Source of the DNA: Elainella saxicola E1
Lineage (GTDB): Bacteria; Cyanobacteriota; Cyanobacteriia; Elainellales; Elainellaceae
NCBI GenBank assembly: GCA_002796835.1
Contig: LUGL01000048.1
Location: 51,913 to 111,060 of the forward strand
Reading direction: 5' to 3'
DNA: 59,148 nt
The stretch's first letter is position 1. Every line of letters starts with the position of its first letter. Position numbers and translations under genes: made by a program. Under the pieces are notes generated by a model. That model was given only the letters and a program-made list of their open reading frames with translations, made no database searches and was not told where the DNA came from. This document shows positions 9,414 through 17,213 of this stretch, one piece after another.

Positions 9414-9714
9414 CGAGTCAGCCAGCGTTGCAGGAGTTCAATCCTGAAATTCGATCGACCTCATTCCAGGCCAATTTATTGTAGAAATTTTCTGCATTTG
9501 TCGTAGCTCAACAAAAATGGTACTTTTGTACTATTAAAACTATTATTTTCTGTAAACAAATAATGAATTCAGCCTCATCTCATCGGGTTTTGTTAACGGC
9601 TGCGGTGAATGCTGCAAAATTGATCAACAACCTTTCAGAAATAGACCAGGACGATCGCATCATCCGATTTCCCCCACTGCTCTCTGTTTGAGTTTTTACT
9701 TGCTGAATTGTGCT
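9414..9714. other. Divergent promoter spacer
   Basis: An AT-rich spacer between the leftward M28 gene and the rightward winged-helix gene. A small palindrome, GTACTTTTGTAC, lies at about 9520-9531 and could be an operator; no known regulator consensus is matched. No ORF or structured RNA was seen. Confidence 0.4.
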
Positions 9715-10482
9715 ATGAATCCCAGTCATTTAGACGAACTCAAATTTTTATTGAAGTTGCAGGAATGCCGCAACTACCGAGCCTATTTGACGAATCCCTG
9801 TTTCAAATCCTTTCGAGCCAAAGACAAGATTTGCCAGAGTTTAGCGGTTCATGGTCTGGTTGATTTCAGTCGTGAAATTGTTGTAGTAAAACCCTCTCCT
9901 GCGGGTCAATCTCTGCTGAAAGTTGCAGATGGTAATTTGCCGATCGCAGGGGTTGAACTGAAGCTGCTGCAAAAAATTGTGGCTTCTAAAAAAATTGCGC
10001 CTAGCCAACTCAAAACTGCAAAATTAAGTGCGCCAGAACGGGATGTAATTTTGCAATCCTTTTTGAATCAGGGATTGATTATGGCTGAAACTCGATTAAA
10101 ACGACAAAAAGCAGAAGTTTGGCTGACGCCTCAAGGCCAATTCTGTTTAGCAGAAATCCTCAATCAATTTCAAGTTTTACGACAAACGCCAGCCTCAATC
10201 TCCCATCTGCCAAAGCCAACCGAGACGGAAGTTCTAGAAATAATTCAAACCCTCGATCATGAGGTAGGCAGCAATAATTATCTGCCCATTTTTCATCTTC
10301 GCCAAAAATTTCAAACCTTGCTTTCTCGCGATGAATTGGATGAAATTTTGTATCAATTGCAGCGAAACGATCAGATTGAATTAAGGGCGATCGTTCATAC
10401 TCAAGACTATAGTGCGGAGCAACTCAGTGCTGCCATTCAAACGCGATCGAGCAGTCCTTTATTTTTTATTAAAGTAATATAG
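9715..10482 (+). CDS. Tandem winged-helix protein, partner of the downstream ATPase
   Basis: A 255-residue protein I cannot name. By eye it contains three winged-helix-like units: residues 5-65, ending in a wing-like VVVKPSPAGQSLL; residues 75-140, with the MarR-style wing AEVWLTPQGQFCL; and residues 165-245, where LSRDELDEILYQLQRNDQIEL looks like a recognition helix, ending in SPLFFIKV. No catalytic motif is present. ATG 9715 is chosen over the upstream TTG 9688. The gene lies 159 bases before an ATPase gene that itself ends in a winged-helix-like region, suggesting a shared DNA- or complex-binding function. Confidence 0.6.
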   Translation: MNPSHLDELKFLLKLQECRNYRAYLTNPCFKSFRAKDKICQSLAVHGLVDFSREIVVVKPSPAGQSLLKVADGNLPIAGVELKLLQKIVASKKIAPSQLKTAKLSAPERDVILQSFLNQGLIMAETRLKRQKAEVWLTPQGQFCLAEILNQFQVLRQTPASISHLPKPTETEVLEIIQTLDHEVGSNNYLPIFHLRQKFQTLLSRDELDEILYQLQRNDQIELRAIVHTQDYSAEQLSAAIQTRSSSPLFFIKVI

Positions 10483-10641
10483 CTGATATGAAGTTTTTTA
10501 GCTGAACTGAGGTAGAAATTGGCATGGAGCAAAGGTTGATGAGATGTGCTGTTAATTTAACGATCAACCAGCAGTTGCTAAAGATCAGTACACAAGCACT
10601 CCCTCGTGACCTGAGCCAATCGCAGCGCAGGAGGGGTTGCA

Positions 10642-12783
10642 ATGGCCACAATTGATGACCTGATTCTTAGAAGCACCAATCCATTCGATAACTTGCGCTC
10701 GGTCAATTTCTGGCATCGGCAAAAGGAATCGGAGCCGATCGTTCAATCAATTCATCAGGATGCCCTCACGGTGATTGAAGGGACACTAGAGCAAGTCACG
10801 CGCGATCACTATACCCGCACGATTATTTTGGATGGGGATAGCGGCTCCGGCAAAACCTATCTGCTGGGTCGGCTAAAGCAAGCTTTCAATCACAAGGCAT
10901 TTTTTGTCTATATTCCACCCTTTCCCCAAAACGATTACATTTGGCGGCATATTCTGCGCTACACAGTGGATAGTTTAGTGCAGGTGCCAACGGGACAGAA
11001 ATACTCCCAGCTTTTGTTGTGGTTGAAAAGTGTGTTGTTGGCTCTCAAACAACGCAGCCTTAAGGACAAAATTAAAGAAAATATTCTGGATCTGTTGCAA
11101 ACCGATCGCCAGCTTTTTATCAAACGGTTGAAGGAGATTTATACCCGCTCTGATCACAATAGCATTTACAATGCTGATAAATTCTTTGGCATTTTGCATG
11201 ACCTAACCGATCCAAAGCTTTATTCTTTGGCCTGTGAATGGTTGCGGGCCGATGATTTAAGCGAGGAATCTCTGGAAGCATTGCGTCTCAAAAGTTCGAT
11301 CGATACAGAACAGGCCGCAAGAGAGATTTTGGCAAATTTTGGCCGAGTGGCGATGAATACTCAGCCGATCGTGCTTTGCTTTGATCAACTTGAAAGCATT
11401 GCTCGCTTGCCAGATGGCGCGTTAGATCTGCAAAGTCTCTTTAACGTCAACACCAAAATTCACGACGAAGATAAAAATTTTCTAATTGTCATCAGCATTC
11501 TCACAAACACCTGGGAGCACTACAAAACACGGATTGACCAGTCACACCGGGCCAGGATCGATCGAGAAGTGCCACTGCGGCTGATTACCTTGGAACAGGC
11601 AGAATCTCTGTGGGCCTCGCGTTTGAGTGGTCTGCATCGACAGGCCAAACCTCAGCCAAAGTCGAGTATTTATCCCTTAAGTGCCGAGGAATTAGAAGCA
11701 AGTTTTCCGGGTGGCCGCACTAATCCAAGAGATGTATTGCGGCTAGGGCGAGATATGTTTCAAGCCTATAAAGAATGGCTGATGCAGCAAACTACCCCAA
11801 ATGGATCTAAGCCGATCGCCAATTCAGAAGGAGATGCTGAGTCAACCCATTGGACCAAATCTCAGCAGACGGCTCAATCACTTAAAGAAGATGAATTGCT
11901 GGCGATTTTCAAAATAAAGTGGCAGGATGAACTGAGCAAAATTAAGGAAAGTGTCAACCGCATTCGCTATTTCACTTCTCTAGAGCTAGTTGAAATGTTG
12001 AAGGAAGTGCTGATGGCATTTCAGGTGGAAAACCTCCAGTCACCGTTGTTCGATCGCACGAAGTTCGCAGGTTATTCTTTCAACTATCAGCTTCCTCAGC
12101 AATCCACAAAAATTGGGATTGTTTGGACTGAAGATCAGGGGATGGATAATTTCTTTCGGATCATGGAAGCCTGCCAACGGACTCTGAATACCCAGAATTG
12201 TCAGATGCTTTATTTGATCCGGGCTGAATCAACTGGCAAAACCACGCTGAAAGGTCATCAACTCTACCGACAGATCTTTACACCACCCCATCGCCATCTT
12301 GAACCCGATATTGCTTCGGTGCAGGCTTTGGCGGCCTATTTCAATTTGGTCAAAGACGCACGAGAAGGGGATTTAGTGGTGGGCAGTCAAACGATCGGCT
12401 TTAAGATGCTGCAATCTTTAGTCCGTGATTCAGGAATATTAGAGAATTATAAACTCTTACAGATGTTGGATTTAGTTCGTGAACAGCAGAGAGAAGGGTC
12501 AATTGCTTCCTTCGAAGAAGATGGAACAGAAATTTTTCCACCGCCTGTGGAAGTTCCTACCCCTCAGAAGCTAACGCGCCAAATTGAAGAATATTTGGTC
12601 AGCTTAGTGCGAACCCATCCAGTGATTGGACTCAGAACATTAACTGAAAATACACTAAAGCAGTTTCCTCAGGTAGATGAGGCATTCGTGAATGATTGCA
12701 TTCAAGCGCTCTGTCAGAAGAAACACATGCAAATCATCAATCCAACCGAGCCAATCGAAGCGCAGTTAATTTGCCAGGTGTGA
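10642..12783 (+). CDS. P-loop ATPase with C-terminal winged-helix-like domain
   Basis: A 713-residue ATP-binding protein. Walker A is GDSGSGKT at residues 65-72 and Walker B is VLCFDQLES with Asp248. The region to about residue 370 looks like an AAA/STAND-type ATPase core with sensor-like IVISILTNTWE. A middle helical region (about 400-560) may contain a nuclease- or receptor-like fold, which I could not identify. Residues 640-713 (QIEEYLVSLVRTHPVIG to the end) resemble a winged helix, recalling Orc1/Cdc6 architecture. The start is supported by a strong AGGAGG ahead of ATG 10642. No known defence or replication family is confidently matched. It is probably an operon with the upstream winged-helix gene. 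Confidence 0.65.
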   Translation: MATIDDLILRSTNPFDNLRSVNFWHRQKESEPIVQSIHQDALTVIEGTLEQVTRDHYTRTIILDGDSGSGKTYLLGRLKQAFNHKAFFVYIPPFPQNDYIWRHILRYTVDSLVQVPTGQKYSQLLLWLKSVLLALKQRSLKDKIKENILDLLQTDRQLFIKRLKEIYTRSDHNSIYNADKFFGILHDLTDPKLYSLACEWLRADDLSEESLEALRLKSSIDTEQAAREILANFGRVAMNTQPIVLCFDQLESIARLPDGALDLQSLFNVNTKIHDEDKNFLIVISILTNTWEHYKTRIDQSHRARIDREVPLRLITLEQAESLWASRLSGLHRQAKPQPKSSIYPLSAEELEASFPGGRTNPRDVLRLGRDMFQAYKEWLMQQTTPNGSKPIANSEGDAESTHWTKSQQTAQSLKEDELLAIFKIKWQDELSKIKESVNRIRYFTSLELVEMLKEVLMAFQVENLQSPLFDRTKFAGYSFNYQLPQQSTKIGIVWTEDQGMDNFFRIMEACQRTLNTQNCQMLYLIRAESTGKTTLKGHQLYRQIFTPPHRHLEPDIASVQALAAYFNLVKDAREGDLVVGSQTIGFKMLQSLVRDSGILENYKLLQMLDLVREQQREGSIASFEEDGTEIFPPPVEVPTPQKLTRQIEEYLVSLVRTHPVIGLRTLTENTLKQFPQVDEAFVNDCIQALCQKKHMQIINPTEPIEAQLICQV

Positions 12784-13582
12784 TCGATCAAATAGTCCAG
12801 CTTGTAGTCCAGCTTTCAGTGCCGATCGTGTTTTTTGCCCAGACTTGCATCTTTCGTCCGGAATCAGCTCTGCTGGATGATATAAAACTCTCATGGCAAG
12901 CCACGTAATCAATCATAGCAATTCCGTATTTTTACGGTTTGATTTTCATGCTTAGTAGTATTTAAAACTTTGTAAAGCTCTAGTCAAGCTGGCATGAGGT
13001 TAAGTACAAAGTTTAAAGCTTCTGTAAAGAGTTTCTCAAGCAGCAGATTCTTAAAGACAAGAAATCAGGCACAAGTAAAGCACAAGCCCTGTGCCAAGTC
13101 CAGATTGCGCTTTTAAAAGATCCACGCTACCACCATCCTTTCTACTGGGCACCTTTCATTTTGGCCGATAACTGGCTGTAGTTTCCAATACCTTCATACA
13201 CGTAATAATACTGTTAAACCAAGCCTAACTAGCCCCGAAAGAGAACAAATCTCAAGATCAAAAGCTATGATGGATTCAAATTGCCATCCCTGGAGAGACT
13301 TCGTATAGAAAGCCATAAAATGGCTAGCAGTCTAGTTCTCAAAGAGTGAGAGATTTTTGAGGATCTTTGTCTTTGTAGCAAAGCATGCATCCTCTGTTTG
13401 ATTTCATGCAATCCTCGGCAGATGCAGATCGTCATGAAGCAAGAAATCTTGCCGCAACAAATATCACACTCTGTGTTTCGGTAGTTAAGCTTGCACTTCT
13501 TCTGAGCCAATTGCAAAGAACCAAGCAGTTGTTGCAAACAAAATTACTGCGTTTAGGATGATTTAAGGACGTTACTTATACT
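12784..13582. other. Long gene-poor spacer containing a CHAT gene remnant
   Basis: About 800 bases with no intact gene. The only recognisable content is the 3' end of a CHAT-domain gene at 13017-13181. The rest is AT-rich with frequent stops in the frames examined. A 90-codon leftward frame at 13265-13537 has no protein-like character. The final part should hold the promoter of the DUF928 gene. Confidence 0.55.
13017..13181 (+). pseudogene. Remnant of the C-terminus of a CHAT-domain (TPR-CHAT) protein
   Basis: Reading from 13017 gives an open stretch ending at TAG 13179-13181. Its last 50 or so residues contain KAQALCQVQIALL, then KDPRYHHPFYWAPFIL and ADNWL. This is the characteristic end of cyanobacterial CHAT proteases (the usual form is A-L-R-x-A-Q...H-P-x-Y-W-A-P-F-x-L-x-G-x-W). 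An in-frame TAA lies just upstream (13014-13016), no start or catalytic His/Cys region remains, and the surrounding DNA is non-coding. CHAT-TPR genes commonly neighbour DUF928 and CHASE2 genes in cyanobacteria, and both follow here. Confidence 0.8.
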
Positions 13583-14365
13583 ATGGGGAAATACTCTTCC
13601 AAGCTCCTGGTTAGTTTTACAGTAAAAGCTATCATGACAGGAGTATTCTTATCTTCGATCGGAGTTGCTCAAGCAGACTCATTGAAAGCCCAAGTCAATG
13701 CTTCAGGAACCGCCTCTAATGATGCCAATATTAGTGTGACATTTAATCCACCAGAGGGTAATGCTCCCTATCAAACCCGTGGAGGGGCATCTCGAGGCGA
13801 GGTTGCTTGCACTGAAAATACATCAGAGGCAAAACAACAATTCATCCCTCTGACACCAACATCAAGTTACGGTTTAACCGTGGCTGAACATCCCGTGTTT
13901 TTTGCTTATGTTCCATCCACTTCTGCTCAAACAGCGTTTTTCAGCTTAAGCGATGAACAAGGAGAGGTCTACTATCAAACAACTTTACCAATCCCAACAA
14001 CAGGAGGATTGGTAGAGGTTACGCTGCCAGACACCTTGCCACCCTTAGAGGTTGGGAAACCCTATCAATGGGGTATGGCAATTCTCTGTTCTGGAAGATT
14101 GCGACCAGATAGTCCATTTATCAGTAGCTGGGTTAAGCGAATTGAGTCAAGTGCAGATTTTGCAAACCAACTCCAGGCAGCGTCTCCCCTAGAGCAAGCT
14201 GCCCTATATGGCACTCACGGGATTTGGTACGACATGCTGGCAACTCTTGCCGAACTGAGAAAGGCCCAACCTACCGATCCAACTTTATCGACCAACTGGG
14301 AACAACTGCTGCATTCGGTTGGGTTAGATACAGTTGCCTCTACCTCAGTTTTCGCCCAACCCTAA
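13583..14365 (+). CDS. DUF928 domain secreted protein
   Basis: A 260-residue exported protein. A signal peptide covers about residues 1-32 (hydrophobic core, cleavage near AQA-DS). The mature part carries DUF928 hallmarks: FNPPEGNAPYQTRGGASRG, a conserved C (here VACTEN), LTPTSSYGLTVAEHPVFFAYVP, and a C-terminal half with WY-type motifs (GIWYDMLATLAELR). The domain is largely cyanobacterial and recurs beside CHASE2 and CHAT-TPR genes. This matches the context, with a CHAT remnant upstream and CHASE2-GGDEF downstream. Biochemical function is unknown; a beta-sandwich sensory or scaffold role in the periplasm is inference. Confidence 0.88.
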   Translation: MGKYSSKLLVSFTVKAIMTGVFLSSIGVAQADSLKAQVNASGTASNDANISVTFNPPEGNAPYQTRGGASRGEVACTENTSEAKQQFIPLTPTSSYGLTVAEHPVFFAYVPSTSAQTAFFSLSDEQGEVYYQTTLPIPTTGGLVEVTLPDTLPPLEVGKPYQWGMAILCSGRLRPDSPFISSWVKRIESSADFANQLQAASPLEQAALYGTHGIWYDMLATLAELRKAQPTDPTLSTNWEQLLHSVGLDTVASTSVFAQP

Positions 14366-14400
14366 ACTTTGGACAAAGGGGCTTAACCTTACAACTATCC

Positions 14401-14511
14401 AGAGATATCCAGGTTTCTCTTAGAGATATCCAGGTTTCTCAGTTGATGCCTTGCGTTATCGAGACGTAGGGCATCTGTCATGTTAGAGCCTGGAACATCC
14501 AGGTTTTTCTC
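14401..14511. repeat. Three copies of a 19-bp ATATCCAGGTTTCTC-type repeat
   Basis: Two perfect 19-base copies at 14401-14419 and 14422-14440 (AGAGATATCCAGGTTTCTC), plus a degenerate third copy at 14495-14511 (ACATCCAGGTTTTTCTC). They lie in the 345-base spacer between the DUF928 and CHASE2-GGDEF genes, which holds no other gene. The spacing of the first two (21 bases, about two helical turns) would suit binding of a regulator on one face of DNA. Confidence 0.75.
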
Positions 14512-14710
14512 AATCTCAAATCTTCATCTGGTCATTGCCCATTAAAACTTAGGGGTTACTTTGTTTCATCACTTCTCTATTGCTAGATGGGTATTCTAAA
14601 CCTGATCCCGTTTGATGACAGTATGTGGCAATTGACATCGAATCTTTTCATTCTAGAACTCTCAACTTGGTTGGCTTTGAAGTCGTTGTAGTCTTCGCAC
14701 CACTCTGAAA

Positions 14711-16498
14711 ATGAGCCCTCTTCCCAAATCTCTGACCAAACAAAAATTGCGGCATGTTTTTTCAAAGCACTGGCCATTACTTGCCCTGCCGCCCGCTACA
14801 ACACTTTTGGTTGGCATTTTAGTTAGTTTGGGCCTGTTACAGCCTCTGGAGTGGGTATGGCTTGATCTATTTTTTCGGTTGCGACCTCTAGAACTGCCTG
14901 ATTCCCGGATTACCGTCATCACAATCGATGATTCAGATATTACAAAACTGAAAACCTGGCCTATTCCCGATCGCACCTTAGCAAAGGTCTTACAAAATCT
15001 AAGTGCCCAAAAGCCAAGATTGATTGGTCTTGATCTCTATCGAGATTTGGAAGTTAAACCGGGTCATGCTCAGCTCGTTGAAGTTTTTCAAACCACTCCA
15101 AATTTGCTGGGGGCTGAGAAACGGTTTGGTAGCCAACATGTTCCCCCTCCTCCCGCTTTAGCTCAGAAAAATCAGATTGCCATGATCGATTTGATTGAAG
15201 ATGCCGATAAAACCGTGAGGCGTGCTTTACTTTCTGCAACCGATGAAAAGGGCCAGATCCACCTGAGTTTAGGAGCCAAAGCTGCACTGATATATCTGGC
15301 GGATCGGGGAATTAAGCTTGAAGCAGTCCCAGGGTCCACCACTCACCTCAAGTTGGGGCAAACCCAATTTCGTCCTTTTCGAGGCAATGACGGAGGATAT
15401 GTCCGCGCAGATGATAATGGCTACCAGATTTTGTTTAATTTTCGAGGAGATCAATCTCGGTTTCAGACGCTTTCAATTACTGATGTTTTAAACAATCAAA
15501 TCCCAGCCGATTTAGTTCGCGATCGCATTGTTTTAATCGGCTCAACGGCTGCGAGCGTCAATGATTCTTTTGTTACCCCTTACAACACACAGCTGATCAA
15601 ACCCGAAGGTAACGCTCATGCAGACAGAATGCCTGGAGTTTTCATCCATGCCAATTTGATCAGCCAAATTTTAAGCGCATCGTTAGAGGGACGCCCCTTG
15701 ATTTATCCAGTCTCTCAACCTCTGAAATGGCTGTGGTTCATGGGCTGGCTTGCGATCAGCAGTTACACTATCTGGCAATTTATTCATTTTGATCGGTTCC
15801 TGGGGCGACTCTTCCCGCTCAGGACTGTTCTGGCAGTTACTTTCCTGGGGGGAAGCCTGGTTGGGATCCACTATTTCCTTTTTCTACAAGGTTGGTGGAT
15901 GCCGACAGCTGCTCCCCTGCTGGGAGTGATCTTCACGGCCTTGGTGGGCACAAGCCTCTATAGCCATAAGCTGCAAAATCTCGCCTATCGAGATGGACTG
16001 ACTCAAGTCGCCAATCGTCGTTACTTCGAGCAGATATTGGCTCAAACTGGGCGGCAGAAGGGAGAGCTATCGATCATCCTGTGCGACATTGATTTTTTCA
16101 AGCTTTATAACGACACCTATGGCCATCAAGCTGGCGATCTTTGTTTGAAACAGGTTGCTAGTGCGATCGCTAAAGCTGTTCGTTCGAGTGACTTAGTGGC
16201 CCGATATGGCGGGGAAGAGTTTGTTGTGATTCTGCCCCGAACTGGTTCAGACAACGCCCTTCGAGTTGCTGAGCGGATGGTTGAGCAAGTTCGATCGCTC
16301 AAAATCAGCCATGCCAGTTCCAAAGTCAGCGACTGTGTCAGCTTGAGCTGTGGAGTAGCCACGCTCAAAATTAACGATCGCCTATTGCAAGATCCCGCCT
16401 GGTCACCTCTTCAACTAGTAGCCAGCGCCGATCTAGCCCTTTATCAGGCCAAGAAAGAAGGACGGAACCGAGCAATATCCTTTCACCGGTCAGAGTAA
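14711..16498 (+). CDS. CHASE2 sensor with GGDEF diguanylate cyclase
   Basis: A 595-residue membrane receptor that would make cyclic di-GMP. A transmembrane helix near residues 25-45 leads into a periplasmic CHASE2 domain (about 46-325, including VITIDDSDI and RDRIVLIGSTA motifs). Three hydrophobic segments follow at about 335-420. The cytoplasmic GGDEF domain has the DGLTQVANRR start, an active-site GGEEF at 500-504, and an intact product-inhibition I-site RSSD at 491-494, so an active, feedback-inhibited cyclase is expected. No EAL domain is present. Many cyanobacterial CHASE2 proteins carry kinase or adenylate-cyclase outputs; this one has GGDEF. It follows the DUF928 gene. Confidence 0.93.
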   Translation: MSPLPKSLTKQKLRHVFSKHWPLLALPPATTLLVGILVSLGLLQPLEWVWLDLFFRLRPLELPDSRITVITIDDSDITKLKTWPIPDRTLAKVLQNLSAQKPRLIGLDLYRDLEVKPGHAQLVEVFQTTPNLLGAEKRFGSQHVPPPPALAQKNQIAMIDLIEDADKTVRRALLSATDEKGQIHLSLGAKAALIYLADRGIKLEAVPGSTTHLKLGQTQFRPFRGNDGGYVRADDNGYQILFNFRGDQSRFQTLSITDVLNNQIPADLVRDRIVLIGSTAASVNDSFVTPYNTQLIKPEGNAHADRMPGVFIHANLISQILSASLEGRPLIYPVSQPLKWLWFMGWLAISSYTIWQFIHFDRFLGRLFPLRTVLAVTFLGGSLVGIHYFLFLQGWWMPTAAPLLGVIFTALVGTSLYSHKLQNLAYRDGLTQVANRRYFEQILAQTGRQKGELSIILCDIDFFKLYNDTYGHQAGDLCLKQVASAIAKAVRSSDLVARYGGEEFVVILPRTGSDNALRVAERMVEQVRSLKISHASSKVSDCVSLSCGVATLKINDRLLQDPAWSPLQLVASADLALYQAKKEGRNRAISFHRSE

Positions 16499-16804
16499 GC
16501 CCTTTAAGCTGAGAGTTGCAGCAGGACTTTAATCAATGATCGATCGCCTATAGCATCATCCTAGAGGTCAGTTAAAATCAAGGGACCCCCCCTCGACTCA
16601 TAGAGGGGTTTTCAGTAGATTGAAGGTAATCATCAGAAAATCTGAAGTTTCAGAGTTTCTGAACTGGCCTGCTGTTTTTGGTTTGTAAATAAAGTTGATT
16701 TTAGTTCTAATGCGGTTTAATGGATCGCAGAGGTTCTCCCGCCTTATTCAGGGTCCGTCTGAACAGGGATTGTTTACCCGTTTTTGCTAAGCATCCGATC
16801 TCTT
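16499..16804. other. Spacer after the diguanylate cyclase
   Basis: Contains a clear terminator (16589-16612) and otherwise no gene. The distal part is the likely promoter of the small ribbon-helix-helix gene. Confidence 0.5.
16589..16612 (+). terminator. Intrinsic terminator after the CHASE2-GGDEF gene
   Basis: The stem CCCCTC/GAGGGG encloses an eight-base loop and is followed by TTTT. It lies 90 bases past the cyclase stop, separating that gene from the next unit. Confidence 0.7.
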
Positions 16805-17035
16805 ATGAATGATTCTAGTACCGACTCAAAACCCATGTCTGGCAAAGTGAATGTTTCAATCCAGATTGATGCTGACCTGCTAGAGCAGATTAACCACTTG
16901 ACTAGCGATCCCAGTAAGGTGATTGAAGTCGCAGTTCGACAATGGTTGGGAGGTGGCAGCCGTCGAGATGATGATCTAACCCGAACGATGCGCCGAAATC
17001 CTCCTGTTCCCCCCAAGGGAGAATGGAATGATTAA
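16805..17035 (+). CDS. Small ribbon-helix-helix-like protein
   Basis: A 76-residue protein. Residues 13-47 (GKVNVSIQIDADLLEQINHL then SKVIEVAVRQWL) fit a CopG/MetJ-type ribbon-helix-helix: a short beta strand, helix, turn and second helix. A basic, proline-rich tail follows (RRDDDLTRTMRRNPPVPP). It would bind DNA as a dimer, or act as an antitoxin-like partner, but no toxin gene adjoins it. ATG 16805 is preferred over the upstream TTG 16784. The histidine kinase gene starts 178 bases downstream. Confidence 0.65.
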   Translation: MNDSSTDSKPMSGKVNVSIQIDADLLEQINHLTSDPSKVIEVAVRQWLGGGSRRDDDLTRTMRRNPPVPPKGEWND

Positions 17036-17213
17036 GGGGAATCCTTGCTTACAGGTAAGAGGGTAATTTCGCGATCGCAACCCACTTATCCTGAAATGCA
17101 ATTCTAGTCCGAATCGTTGATCAACTCTCTACCCATTGCCCGTTTGTTGCTTCTACTCCAGTCAAACCGGGAAAGCCCTAGAGTTTCATCCTTTTGTTTG
17201 TGGTTCTACACTG

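Noticed and set aside
13265-13537. 90-codon minus-strand frame in the CHAT-DUF928 spacer
   Set aside because: No recognised motif, no clear ribosome-binding site, and composition unlike neighbouring genes.
16805-17035. Toxin-antitoxin pair based on the ribbon-helix-helix protein
   Set aside because: No RelE/PIN/MazF-like ORF lies on either side; the next gene is a histidine kinase.
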